A DNA stretch of 64,000 bases from Haliotis asinina. Taxonomy: Eukaryota > Mollusca > Gastropoda > Lepetellida > Haliotidae. Below the pieces are notes generated by a model. That model was not told the origin of the DNA. It worked only from the letters and a program-made list of their open reading frames with translations, and searched no databases. Positions 34,804 through 49,000 of this stretch are shown here, piece by piece. The stretch spans positions 7,446,501 to 7,510,500 of the forward strand of contig NC_090285.1 in the NCBI RefSeq assembly GCF_037392515.1, given 5' to 3'. The position numbers and the translations under genes were made by a program. How positions within the stretch are numbered: the stretch's first letter is position 1; every line of letters begins with the position of its first letter.

Positions 34804-36740
34804 GTTTCAAGCATACTGATGCATCTCCGCAATGGCTGTGACATCAAACGACGTATTTGACGTTGCGGGGACATCATGAGTGTCAATATATAATAAGATA
34901 TATAATATCATGAGTGTATATATATAAGATTGAATGTATACTTTTTGATGTGGGAATACAAAGTTAGTGGTATTGTATTTTTTCGGTTTATGTGTGCATT
35001 CACATGTCTGATTCTGACATGTTATCATCTCCAATGCCTTCACTTGAACATCACCATTGTTCTAGGATTGTGAAAACCGACAAAAAATTATTATTTGATG
35101 ATCTTGCTGTATGCCAGTAACAGACTAATATATACCCATAGTTTGTGGAATATTGCACATCAACACAGTGTTGTGTGGGTTGGTGCCGAGAAACCGAGGC
35201 TGGATCTCACGCTGTTATTTCGGATGCTGCCTTGCCTTGACTCATACTGGCAAAATTCAGGCTGAATCAAGTCTAACCTAATTAGTAGTCATCGACTGGG
35301 TCGGGCTACTGACATACGGAGTCATGTAAAGCGACATTGTGTTCATAGTAGCTCTGTAATGATATAACACTACGGTATTGTGTTCAGAGTAGGTATGTTA
35401 CGTCATGTAGTATTGTGTCCACAGTAGGCATGTTACGTCACGTAGTTTTGTGGTCATAGAAGGCATTTTACGTCATGTAGTATTGTGTTCAATATAATCT
35501 TATATAGTGCTATGTTGTAATAGCTATGTCACCGTAGTATGGAATTGTTTCCTTGGCATACATGTGTAGTTATGAATGTTTTTCCGGTAATCTGGTTATT
35601 TTGAACTTCAAAAGTCTTAACCATTTCCCTAATGCATACAAATCTGTTTACAACATTTGTGATTTGTCACTATCGCCACATAGGGTGCAGATAGGTTCAG
35701 ATCACGTGGCCGCCGAACGTGTTCCTGTCGCATTCAACTGTCCTGAAACGAGGTCGTCACGGTACTGCTTCTGTCCCACAGTGCACGTGAATACGGCATG
35801 TAAAACAAAGCATTGAACGCTCCGTGGTACTTTGATAGCTGTATTTTGTATTCTGTACTCCAGTGATACAGAACATGGACTAGATCGTGACGACCAGTGA
35901 TGAACTAACTACAAGAAAGATGAAGTAAGTCTGTCGCATACAGATCTTGTACCAAAAGGGAAAAAAGGGATAAAGAATAAAACACTACATGAGCAACTAC
36001 TTGTACAGGTCTCGATCTTTGGTTCCATTCTGTTACATATCATACGACAATTTAACATAGACATAGCTCATTCATGATATACAGAAAGATTTACTGCCAG
36101 ACGACCGTGGGTATTGGATTGACACACATTCAGTGATACCCAATTCGAACAAAGTCGATAAAAAGCCATATTTCATGTCGTCGCGACTTGGTTGTTTTTA
36201 ACAATAGTTTTGCACCGTCATCGCGTAACGCAAGGCGCATGCGCTGTCTAGACCATGAATTGTGATGCCAAATTAGCTACCGTCAATCACGCGTCACGAG
36301 CTGGGGAACCGCAATGGCTCAACGCCTGTGATACCATTGTGTAACCTTTTCATATCACAACAAGCTCTATATATAGCACATAACACATGAACTGTGCTTC
36401 CAGACGTGGGATTAAAATTAGGGACCATTTTATTATTTATGACTATCGGGGGTTTTGTGAAGTGTGTGTGAGCTGGGTAGGAGGTGGGGAGAGGGGAGAT
36501 GATGATTTTGGGGGACCCCCCAACCTGACATTGATGTCCAGGTGTCTGCACTCGCTTTCGTGCATTAATGTGACTCCAGAGTTATCGACAATCTTAAAAC
36601 AACATGCATAACATCATTTTTAAGCGTTATATAAATATATATTTCTTGTAACAAAATTGCTGTTTACACTCCACTCCCCAACCCCCAATACTTCTGTGCA
36701 ATATAGATGTCTCCCTAAATTCTAAAAACAAAATGGGTCT
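34804..36740. other. Gene-free stretch
   Basis: Holds only the 35-bp repeat listed separately. No protein similarity recognised on either strand. Confidence 0.45.
35370..35520. repeat. 35-bp tandem repeat, about four copies
   Basis: Units around 'TATTGTGTTCAGAGTAGG' followed by 'TATGTTACGTCATGTAG'. Diverged. Confidence 0.7.
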
Positions 36741-36746
36741 CTCTCT

Positions 36747-36801
36747 CACACACACACACGCACGCACGCACACACACACACACAGAGACACACACACACA
36801 C
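36747..36801. repeat. (CA)n microsatellite, interrupted
   Basis: CACACA with CACG and CAGA interruptions. Confidence 0.9.
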
Positions 36802-36834
36802 GACTGACGACTATTTAGCATGGATACATTGCTC

Positions 36835-36930
36835 CAACACTGCAGTACAAACTGCTAGAGGAACTGAAGCTCCAGCCATCACTCCGGTCATTTAAGGCAC
36901 AACTAAAGAGTGCTTTTTAAGTAGTCCTAC
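36835..36930 (+). pseudogene. Possible LINE reverse-transcriptase 3' tail fragment
   Basis: One frame reads 'LQYKLLEELKLQPSLRSFKA' then 'QLKSAFL', resembling the 'W..LP...R...SL.SFK..LK..LF' tail of many non-LTR elements. No other retrotransposon sequence is visible nearby. Weak. Confidence 0.25.
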
Positions 36931-37548
36931 CAAGCCTCAATCCACGCCTATCCACGTTTGTTGCCACAGTGTTTCATAGCCACATTATACATCTCCGTCT
37001 TAGAGCAGTTAAACTCCGCTGATTCAGGCAGTGTCTTTGAAACTGTCCGGGTGTATAGAACGGGGTCTAAGGCCGCCGATATTCTCACACTGACGGACAT
37101 CTGTGCGTCCACCCGCATTGAATACCCGGCCTTAGTGTTTTAGTGCTCATTGAGCCAAGACCATACTTCCATACTTAACGACCATGTCCGAGTTCAAGGT
37201 CACTTTTGCTGGACTTCCGTCAAGAGCCATTGTTTTGTACAAATGGAGGCGACCACCCATGACCCGGTTGGCTTTATATAAGAGCTAGTTCCCACCCTGC
37301 ACAGGTTTTAAGGTCAGACCTGTAAGTACATAAGAAACTGATGTTTACCTGACGTTAGGTTTGGCACCATTCCTTTCAGGTTTACCAAAATGTCAGTGTA
37401 TGGAGACTTGTCTCGTCCTTACATGCGATGCGACGTAAAACTCAACTCAACTGACATGTTTACGCAACGGTGCAGCTACACACATGCACAGGATCTCCTT
37501 GAGACATTCACTAGATAATTGTCAAATACATGCAAATTACAACAGTGA

Positions 37549-37895
37549 TACTAACATATACCACCCCTGTACCATCATCAGTACCACCAACATATACCAC
37601 TCCTGTACCATAGTCAGTACCACCAACATGTACCACTCCTGTACCATCATCAGTACCACCAACATGTACCACTCCTGTACCATAGTGAGTACCACCAACA
37701 TGTACCACTCCTGTGCCATCATCAGTACCACCAACATGTACCACTCCTGTACCATCATCAGTACCACCACCATGTACCACCCCTGTACCATAGTCAATAC
37801 CACCAACATACACTTCCCATGTACCATCATCACTACCACCAACACTTACCACCCTTGCACCATAGGCAGTACCTCTACATATATACCACCCCTGT
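37549..37895. repeat. 36-bp minisatellite
   Basis: About nine units of 'CCACCAACATGTACCACTCC' then 'TGTACCATCATCAGTA'. The unit length is a multiple of three, so it is open in both strands. It lies about 0.5 kb upstream of receptor-like exon 1. Probably not coding. Confidence 0.88.
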
Positions 37896-38262
37896 GCCAT
37901 TACCATCCTTTATAGCACTCCTATATATTCTTGATTTCGGCTTCTATGGCACCTCCTGTATCAGTCTCAATTCCGTATCTATGGCACATCCTATATCTTC
38001 CTCATTTCCACCACTATATACTGTATACTCTATACTCCTATATACAACACTTAGTTCATACGTCTCCCACTCATCAGCAATATCATGATTCTCCGAAACA
38101 CATCTCATTCATCACCCTTGATAGCACCTACTATTCCATATTCCAAGAGCACCTTGTGTAGCATATCCATATCCCCACCAAACTGAACGTGCAAATCACA
38201 GGTGACAACTTACCGAACGGAATTGCAACCATACATCTCCAAATCAGGTGAAAAACACGCTC

Positions 38263-38424
38263 ATAAAAGGGCCTTTGAGTGAACTGTACAGCCTGTGTGA
38301 ACGTACCAGGAAACAAAATACGCCTGGATTAAAGAGCGAGACTGGTCACGTGACAACCACAGGTAGGTATACCTGTTCAGGTAGAAGCGCGCCTCATACC
38401 CAGCGGAGCAGCAGTGTACAAAGT
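38263..38424 (+). promoter_or_regulatory. Possible promoter of receptor-like gene
   Basis: A TATA-like ATAAAAGG lies at 38263-38270, about 160 bp before the first ATG, and a CACGTG E-box lies at 38347-38352. These are weak, position-based hints only. Confidence 0.25.
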
Positions 38425-38448
38425 ATGGTGGGCCAGCGCTTGGGAACT

Positions 38449-38510
38449 ATGGCGGTTTCGTTGACTGTCGTTGTTGTCGTCGTCCTCCTTATGTTCGTGT
38501 CTGTCGAAGG
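38449..38510 (+). CDS. Receptor-like gene exon 1: signal peptide
   Basis: Encodes 'MAVSLTVVVVVVLLMFVSVE' plus GG and a good donor GTGAGT at 38511. The leftover GG joins the A that starts the next exon with correct phase. An in-frame ATG at 38425 adds 'MVGQRLGT'. The link to exon 2 crosses 12.6 kb, so an intervening exon cannot be excluded. Confidence 0.72.
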
Positions 38511-40004
38511 GTGAGTAACACCGATTTTCTGTCTCCATCGAGGTGCCCGTATGAACTTAAATCCACTGGGTATGAAATAAACAGATTTTGTCGTTTAAAC
38601 GCTCTGAACACATATTTCTGTATTTCAAGAAATAAAACAGAACACTGGGGTCCTCGGAGTGTTATCCTGACGAATTACGCACTATGATAAGAATGAATAC
38701 ATATTTATTGATCTGAGTATATACGCACAAGACCAACTGCTTTCATTTGAATGAAATGGTGCACGTGTTGATTGTCATATTGATTTATATTGGTCATATT
38801 CACAACAACATAAAAAACACACACAATGTAAGTCGATTCTACTACACGGACACAAAGCAGGCGCCATTGTCCCTGTAGTGAATATTCCACAGATTTCAGT
38901 ATCAACACGTCGGCTCAGGATCATTTATCGAATCAGGATGTATATTTCTCTAAAATGCCAAATGCAATAAAATGCGACCCAGTTTCTCTTTCACATCAAC
39001 CAGTATCAAGAACGTGTTAAAACTGTCTTTGCGGTTATGATATATATTGTTACTGCCAAATCATATGTTTAGGTCGAACTAAAATGTGAAAGTATGTGAA
39101 GCATGTGGCAATGTTGCAACCATTCCCGGGTATATGATCCACCCCAAGGCAATCCAAGCTTATACAACAGGATATCAGGTTCTTCCTCTTTGTCGCCGTA
39201 TCGCTTTGTCTGACATGGTTGTGGTAAGAAAGCGGGTGTTATAACACAACGTAAATAAACCAAGAAAATGCTGGCGGGGAATCGGGCAGGGAAAGACGGG
39301 ATCAACGGGGTAAGATGTAGAATTTATACAGATGGAACTGATGTCGAAGGGCAGGATGGCGCAGAATTTAAGGGGACGGGTTGTAGATAGAGACAAGATC
39401 ACATGTTTCAAAGGAAGAACGTCTTGGGATTGAGGACAGTAGGAGCATGTTGGGTTGACTGAAACAGATCAACGTTTGTTCTGGTTAACGAAGATGAAGT
39501 TCCATGTCATCATCTCTGGATTATTATTATTATTTTTTATGACATAACCGCTTAATGAATCTGACAGTCTACCCTTGCTCTTGTATTAACTACATATCCC
39601 AGAACATACACGTAGTGCACGTAGTTTTGTTATCCTATGCCTACACAATCAATACATATGATTAAACTTTAATCCACTACGGCACATCAGATCTCAAAGA
39701 TCTCCTTCCATCAAGGACGTCGTCAGGGCAACCATGCATCCTGACTCTCACTCACCTGGGATATGTTAAAAGAAATGTTAAAAACCCAAACGAGCATTCG
39801 TACGGTTTTGATAATTTAAGTCACATGACCAGGAAAAAGTCTTTTCCATCCTTGAAAATATCATCGGAAAGGCCACCTAAGATATGGATAAAACACAATA
39901 AAACTGTGGGATAAAAATAACACTGACGGACAAAAGAAAATAACTCATATACCTGATGTTAGCTAAACCTGAAATATATAATAAATAAAAAAAATAAAAT
40001 AAAA

Positions 40005-40075
<71 letters not shown>

Positions 40076-43000
40076 ATACTTTTCGGCATAGTAACGTATT
40101 CACGGCTTTATTTTGTGGTTATATCTAATGCATTATACACTTTATAACTTCAAAAGTGACCCGTGATGGTCCTGGGTAGAATAGGCCTTCAGCAACCCAT
40201 GCTTGCTGTAAAAGGCGACTCAGCTTGTGGTGGTAAGAGGTGACTAACGGGTGGTCAGGCTCGCTGACTTGGTTCCCACTTGCCCAGATCGATGCTCATG
40301 TTGTTGATCACTGGATTGTCTGGTCCAGACTCGATTATTTACAGACCGCCGCCACATAGCTGGAATATTGTTGAGTGCGGCGTAAAACTAAACTCACTCA
40401 CTCACTCACTCACCCACTCACTTTCAAACGTATAATCGGTGAGATCACGTATAATCATCGTCCAGGTCCGGAAATATCTATCGTTTACCTGTGCGATGAT
40501 AGGAAACTAGAGCTGTTCCACTGGCCCTTGTTTTTTCGCGTGTTTAGACACTTGATAATATATTTCTATTGCACCGTAACTGAATATGCTTCTATTAATC
40601 GACCACATAGGTTACGTCATGTTTCCCTACAGTATGATACCACGTGAAAGCAGAGTGTGCCGTCAGCTGTGATTGGTTGTGCTCGAATCCGGGTATTTTT
40701 TGACTTGATACACACGTGATGATACAACGTGACTTTGATGGCTAGTGTCGGGCAGATATGTTGTGTTTGCCACGCCTCGCCGATCTCGCGTCAACAAGCG
40801 GTCACCCAAGCAGATGACCCAGATTTAATCCACCTGTGCGAAACACGCGCGGCTACGCACCATGATAGACGTGGAGTTTGTGTCATAAAGATCACAACTG
40901 ACAACTTATGCTTTTGTATTTACGACCTGTGAAGATCCCTGTTGGAAATGATTTTCAGTAACCCATGCTTGTCATAAAATACGACTAATGGAATTGGGTG
41001 GACAGACTCGCTGATTTGGTTAACACATGTGATCGTACCCGATTGCGTAGATCGATGCTCGTAATCACTGGATTGTCTGGTCCAGACACGAAATTACAGA
41101 CTGCGACCATAGAGCTAGGATATTGATGAGTGCAGGGAAATACAACAAACAAACAACGCATTTAAGTCTTCTGTTACAATGCGAGATCGAATTTTCAACC
41201 CACAACAGGATCCTACAAAAACTTTGCGTAATGACATGAGAAGATCATGTTCCAGGAGATTCGACTCAAGTTTCTGAGGAAAACTTATTTGGAAATATAA
41301 CTAGAATAGTTTTGTAATTACGGGTACACGGACAAATATAGCAGGTTAACTCGTCATTCCAGATACAACGAACATTATGTATAGGTTAACCTTATAATTT
41401 TGTTGAAATCGCCGTACATATGCTCTGATGTTCAGCCCACGTTAGATGTATAGTAGCCAGTCATTATAAACTGTTCTGTTCGCCGATACACTGATAGATT
41501 GTCTCAAAAAGAAAGTTCAAAATTATTGACAAATTTTCCGATATGAAATGCGGTGTTGATATTTTTAGTTGCATTTATAGCTGTATGTGCGGGATCCGAA
41601 ATTACACTCTTATATATGAACCGGTTTGCTGACAAGATACGACATTAAGAAGACAAACGAGTATTTCTGTCACAGCTTCTATGTAAAGAGAGTTATCCAT
41701 ACAGCTGGTGTGGTTTCTTTACTAACGAACTCCAAGAAAGCCAGTCAGGTCGAAAATGAAATACATTCAAATTGTAGGTTGTTTGCATTATACATGTATG
41801 TATGTCTTTCCCTTCTTTATATAATAAGTGGTTTCTGGCCATACTAAAACGCAACATGTCGAATATACATGTAGACAATTGCTCTTTATTCCTAAACATT
41901 TCAGTCAGTCTCATGAATGATAGTCTTGTAGCAAACCTTTTTACATGATGAGTAGAATCGCTGACACGTGTACATATCTCCATTACCATGGCGACGGAAA
42001 TCATTGACAAGGGTTAGCTTTCAACTGACATTTTAGAACTAGCTATGTGTAGCAGATTCCATTTAATAATTAAGTCGGTAAATGCAGACATGGAAACATT
42101 ATTGAGGCTACATATCCCCACCTACATCAACATGTCCATGTTTACATCGACATATTACCAAGTATGTAGATATACAACATACGGAGCTAACTTTATTATA
42201 TCCCTCAGTTTATTTGTCATAAGTTGGATTTTCTTTAGAAAATGACTTATGTTAGTATCTTATAGTCTAATGGTACAACGGCTCTAGCATTTTCAATTAC
42301 ATAAAATGCAAAATCAGTGTACCAAGTTTACAATTCACTTGTCTGTGAAACACTTGTATCTTTGTTTTGAATGTGCACATATATGGTTTAAGCTTCTAGC
42401 TCCTTAGGCTTGGAAGTGAAACACATTTCCATTCATATCTACCTGCATTTATGTCAATGTTATATGTGTAACGGTTCCCGGAATGTAAAGTGTCAAACTG
42501 TACACAAAGAAAAGCCTAATTATCAGTAATAAAAGGAATACTGGCTGTATGTTTGTACCAGACAACTGTTTTAAGCATATATCTATATCAAATAATTGTT
42601 CAGTCAGCTGATGCTATCTTTTCAATCGGCAGTTGTATCAATGGTGTTTTTTTCAGTGGATGAAACCACACAATGAACGTTAATCTTAATCGTAAATAAT
42701 CTGAATTAGCTTTATGTAACTGATCACATCTGCTGAGTATGGTAGACTGGCTTCCTTTCAACACACTCAGGCAAAACGAAAAAAACCCACTATAGTCCAG
42801 TTGTATTTTTACGTAACTTTCTCTTTGAAATTTAATCCTTTATTATCCCCGAAAATATAACAATGGTTCAGTTATCACAGCTTATTATCAAAACACACGT
42901 ATATTCACTTTGATGAAACACACCCGACGGGCTATCATTCATTGTAGTGTACTCGTATAATACAAAACTCCAAAGTGCATGTTAACAGGACTTGGGTGTA

Positions 43001-46000
43001 TTGTTTGGACACTTTAGTTATCAGTACTGAATCATAATTTAAAGACTATTTCGGTATTTTGTTAAATAACGTCAGCTGTTATTAAACAGTGCTGTGGATA
43101 AGAATGAGTAACGAATTTTCCTGAATGTTTACCAATGCTTTCATCCAATGCGGTAGCGTATGCCTGGGCCTAGTGTTTCGAATCTCTCTTAGCGCTAAGA
43201 TTGTCGTAAGATAATGTTAATGAATGGCACTTACGACTATCTTAGCGCTAAGAGAGCTTCGAAAAACTAGGCCCTGTGCGTCAAAGGAAAATACCACACA
43301 TTTTCGACAGTATTTTGCCTATATATATGCAATATTATTATATTGAGGCTGTTGCACTCACTTAAGCTTCCTATTGACGAAATAAAAGATTTATTGTCAC
43401 TAACACTTGCCTGAGATCGATAATTGAGACATCGTGGTGAACAACCTCCTAACAGAGAACACTTTCCACATACGGAATGTAAAAAGTGGCTCTGTACATC
43501 GAAACCTGTCGCATATGGTGTTGTCAATGTTTGCCGCACTGGATTCAAACACAAACTCTGCGCATGAGTAGGATACATTCGTATAGAGCGCTTCAAGGGA
43601 CATAACTCTATGTGATTCGCTTGAAATAATGTTCTGCCGGTAGAGGGTGCGAGAGTCTTACGGCGCATTAATTCATTTGAACCCTCTATTTAATACTCTA
43701 ATCTAAATACGTAATACTTTCGTCGTATACATTATATAGGCGTAATTGTGTATTCAGAGCATATTTAATGGTAGTTTCTCTGAGGGCTGATAGTAGGCTT
43801 GAAAGTGCATTATTATGAAGTGTGGTATGATATTGTGCCTTTAAACTAAATGCCAACTCTGTGGGATTCGTGTTTCCGCTTTCGTAGCTTAGTCACACAC
43901 ACGTTATTGTATGGCTCATGCAGAAATTCAGTGGAGCTGTTTATTTCAATGTGTTATGACGTGACAATACATAGGTACAATACAACATGGCGCTCTCGGC
44001 GCATGTGAACTGTTTCGTTATACAAATGCTTTTTATGACGGCGGTTGTGTCACGACCTAATCGTACCCCGTCTAGATCCGCAATAGTGATACTCGATACC
44101 TTAAAAAGAAACACGACTAACATGGCACTAGAGTCACGTTCTGGAATGCGCACTGATTTTACTTCATTGTATTCTCGTATAAAGGGTAACTGTGAGGTTG
44201 GTTGTTAAAGATGGACAGCAGTCCAGAAATGTTGTCGTGGTAACAGGAATTATTGTAAAACTGAGTTTTCTCTTTGTAAAGAGGCCAAATTAGAACGTAC
44301 TGAGGTACGTCACCTAGTCGTCTACATATACAGGTCTCTACGCAGACCTACCCGTGAAGATCCGGGTAAGAAGTGATCTTAAGCAACCCATGCTTTTCGT
44401 TAGAGGCGACTAACAGGATCCGGTGGTTGGGCTCGCTGACTTGGCTGACATATGCCATCGTATCCCAGCGGCGTGGAGTGATTTTCATTACGTTGAACAC
44501 TGGATTGTCTGGTCCAAACTCAAATATATACAGACATTATTATAGTCAATTATTTATAGCCAAAAACCGACCAGAGTTACCCCAAACAATGACAGTGAGT
44601 TCGAATCGATGACTGCATAACCATCACACTGGGTTTCACGAATAGTAAACGTCTGAGACTTACAGGATTGCTCCAAACCATGTTTACACGCAGCATGTAT
44701 ATGACAGTTGTTTCACAGCAGCACTATAACCCACCTGCCTAGGTTAAACTGTTGGTCACTGAATTGTCTGGTCCATACTCAATGATTTACAGACCGGTGG
44801 AAAATTGATGAGTGTGACGTTAAACGATCAACCAATCAACCATCCAGTTAAAGCATTAGGGTACCAAGTGTCAAGGCATCATTCTGGTGGCGCCCGCATA
44901 GTATCACTAGGGTAGTATTCAAACCATACTGGCTCAATTCCAATATGATAGCTTCTGAGTAGGCAGGAGAAAACGTACATTGACTAAAACGACACAAACA
45001 AACCATTGTAACGACATGCGAGTAGAAAATCATTAGCTCCTGTATACAAAGTAGGTCAAACATTCGGGCCGTATTGTATGTTGTCTGTCGAGTTCAAATC
45101 GTGATAACCTTACGGCTTACGTCACAGGTCACAGCTGTGATTAGATGACTAATATGCAATATGCAAAAGCATATCCGTATCGAAAGTCGTCTTCCTTCCT
45201 GGTGACGCTGTTTCACTTATTTCGGCTGCAGGAGTGGTTTATCAATACACCCCGGATTCAGGCGAAGCTAAAAGAGTTGCGTCCCCTTGAAATGCTATCT
45301 CTAATTGTTCAAACCATCTGTTGTTTTTTTTTTCATGTTGATTGCCTCCCTGTATTTGTGATCAAGGTTCCACGCACTGTTGGGATAAATATTGCCTTGA
45401 GAATTTCAATGTATCTTTGTATATCCATGTACACATTTCTCGTGGTCCGGAATTACCGGACACAATTTTGTATCTCGAATCAATTACCAGTTGGTTCAAT
45501 ATGTAAAATGCCATTCTCCGAACATTAACGATATTTTCCGAATGAATAAGGTCTGCAGGGAATATGCTGAAGTTTACATGTTTGTCTTCTAGAAATGTTG
45601 CGGTAGTGTTATCGATTCGGAACAAACCTTTCATGTATGTTTCCCAATATATTCGTTATGGTGTGATATTCCTCCTACGATGTCGTCACGATATGGCTGC
45701 AATACTGTCGATGTGACGTTAAATACTCACTCACTCACTCACTTCTGCGATGTCCAAAGATGAAACGCTTTGTAAAGTTCAAGAAACAATGTTCTTCTAC
45801 CCTGTGTGCTATAGGGTAGCAACATATCTTAAAAAATGCAACAGCGCACTAAACTGCCGGACTAAAGAAAATGTGTTCCTTGTTTAACGCTGCAGTCAGC
45901 TATATTGGTCTACAGTTTGGACAAAACAATCCCGTGATCAACATCATGAGCATCGATCAATTCGGATACAGTTACATGTGTCATCCCGTGAAGACAGCGA

Positions 46001-49000
46001 CCCGAACCACATGATACTGTTAGTCGCCTCTTGCGAAAAGTAAGGGTTGCCAAAGGCTAATTGTAACCCGGGTCTTCACAGGTGCTTAAGAACAGAACAG
46101 GATATTACTCTCGTAAATCGTACAAACGGATGTGAAAACATGCATACATTTTTATCAATACAAAGTGACATTATGGCTTATACACAATACACATGAATGT
46201 GATATTAATGTACAACTAAAACAGGGATAATACAATTTTCGTTCAACTGGACAGTTTCTGTACCAAAGGATGATTGTCAGATTTAAAAAAGTCTGTGTTT
46301 GTGCGTTAGTGCAGGGTGGGGGTTTGGGAAAGGGTTCATTTTTCTCACGTTGCCTGCTGCTGCTGTAGTTGCAAGTCACCGTTCGTCACGATATGATAAT
46401 GACTATTTCTGCTCCAGTGACTAGGCGCCTTAAAGATAATCAGAGGTCGCCGCTTCACTGAGAACATGGGTACTGAAAACCCTCGTGATATTATTTAGAG
46501 AAATGAAGGCCCAGCGCCGAATCTGCTATGTCACGCTGCCCAGTGAAGGGTAATCCCAGTCACTTAATCCTGGCAAGTTACAAAAAAGAGGGTGCCCTAG
46601 ATGCCTTACTCCCAATTCAAAACGGTATGACAGAGGTATCGGCGAGTTGTTATATTCAAGAGACTTCCTGGTGCGTCCTTAACTATTGGTTAATATAACG
46701 AATATGAACGAGTTGTTAAACTGAGTCTGTTGTAAAGCTCACTGGCTATAGAAATCCTATTATGTGTAATATTGTATGCAAGATAGGACGATAGCTACAA
46801 ACAAAATGTCTCCATGAGATGACGGTTATCCGCAAATCTGTAAAATCAGTTCTGTTTAACATGTTTAGGTCTAAAATTTCATTAACCCCACATTTTAACC
46901 CTCAATTTCTTATATACTGGACAAAAACAGTTGGGAAAATTTGTAAATTTTGAAATTATGATTAATGATGTGTTTATTCATTGGCACACTGATAAAATAC
47001 CAGTCATTAAAACAAAAATATCCCTAACTAATTTTGTCCAGTATATTAAAGGACTCACTCTTTATAAACAAGTACCTGTGGCAATACAGTCCAGCTCCGT
47101 CATGCTATAACCCTCAATCGTTATAATGATAACCCTCACCCTATGTCCCCACCAACCTTAGTCCGTTATACAGACCCTGATACAAGTATATCCAAGGAAG
47201 CCCATGCAAGTCTAGAATATGTGGTCACTCTCTAGATTTCCACAGTTTCAGGATGTGAAGAAGGTCTTTGGGCTCCGTTTCATTTCTTATTATGATCATA
47301 ATTTAGGAACTGTTTCTTACTGTAGGATATATGTTCAAGTTAGAGACAAGCTGTTTGTCAACCTTAATCCTACGTTAAGTTCCTCAGTCTGCACCGGTTT
47401 CTGTTTGAAAAGTTAATGCCGTCAATCTGTTTGACTTTCAGCTGTAGTGATGGTTGTAGCCTCCACTTCAACCATCCTCCATCACTGAGATATGTTTGTC
47501 ATGCCCTTACGGGCAGGGATATACCTACCCGTCCGTCTTATACAACAGTCAGGTGATCTCGTAAAGCGAGACCCAACTACAATACCCTGAACACTGTACG
47601 TGATAGATGTATGGAGGAGGTCTGAGTAGACCTGGATCTTAGCAACACAAACAGGGCGTGACCAATTCATGTGTCCCACACAGGTTGTTGTGTATGCTGT
47701 TTAAACAGTCGGTAAAATAGATTTCCGTAGAAGTACATGTTTTTATGCATATTACATAAAGACGTTACACGTGAACATCGACTGATACAGGACCAAACCC
47801 AGCTGTCTTGCTGTATGTATGAGATTATGTAGTGTCCCGTGTGTTTATACTGCTGGTGTCAAATATTGCACATTTACATGAGGCTAACACACACAAACGG
47901 CTTTTACGAAACCCTAAGCTATGGAGTCCTAGGACAGCCATTGTCGCATTGTCGCACTTCGGTAAATCTGGCCCCTTTGCTTGTGTTTGTGAGTATGACA
48001 ACGCAATAATGCTGGAACGCAACAATGCCACTTCTAGGATGCCCTATTAAGCAGCGGTGGAGTAGCCGCGTGGTTAAAGCGTTCACTTGTCACACCGAAG
48101 ACCCGGGTTCGATTCCCCACACGGGTAGTATGCCCATTTCTGGTGTTCTCTTCGGTGATATTACTGGAATATTGCTATAAGCGACGTATAACCATACTCA
48201 CTAATTCTCATATTAAGTAGTATGAAGGTTTAAAACATTGATTATCTATCAAATCCTAAAAGAGATACTGTTGCTTTCCAGCCGTCAACAACAAGCAACA
48301 CATTGTCAATTGTACAGCCCTGGATAGCCTGTTTGTGATCCCCTTTAATAGGTTACGGTCGACTTGCGTGTTAGTTACGCTTCACTGAGCCTTAACATAT
48401 ATATACATGGCTTTATACGTAACAGAGAATTTATTGATAATCTGTGGAAATATGCAAATTCGTATGTATGTGAAGGCTTTATCAATTGTGCTAGAGGGTG
48501 AAAGCTGAAACGTGACGGGTAGATCTCTACCTATATACAAGAACATCGACAACAGTGCTTGTATACGCCTGTCATGGTGGGCGGTGGAGTAGTCTAGTGG
48601 TTAACGCGTTCGCTAGTCACGCTGAAGACCCGGGTTAGATTCCAACATGGGTACAAAAGTGAAGCCCATATCGTGTCCCTGGTCGAACGGATTTAATCAA
48701 TCAGACAACAGCTACTGTTTAGGGTTTGGCGGAACTTACAAATTCCCCAGTCGCTGACACTGGTCTCCCAACAAACAAAATCTGTACGAAACTTAGATAT
48801 ATGACCTGCAGCATATAGGCTTTGGATTTTCTGATGACGGTTCCTATTAGCTAATGTTTCAGCAGGCTGACACACTTTGCAGCGACTGTTTACTCACTGT
48901 TGTGGCGTGTGCATCACTCGGAGGCGGTCGTCCGGAAAATAGCATTCGGAATCCTTCGGGTTAAAAACGTTTTCGCGTTAAAATTTCAAGATTGAGAAAA

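Noticed and set aside
37484..37915. Open frames of 130-143 residues on both strands
   Set aside because: They are the 36-bp minisatellite read in phase. No start context or splice evidence was seen.
43987..44208. Small open frame starting 'MALSAHVNCFVIQMLFMTAV' with a signal-like start
   Set aside because: Single short frame inside intron 1 of another gene with no known domain. The chance expectation for such frames in 64 kb is high.
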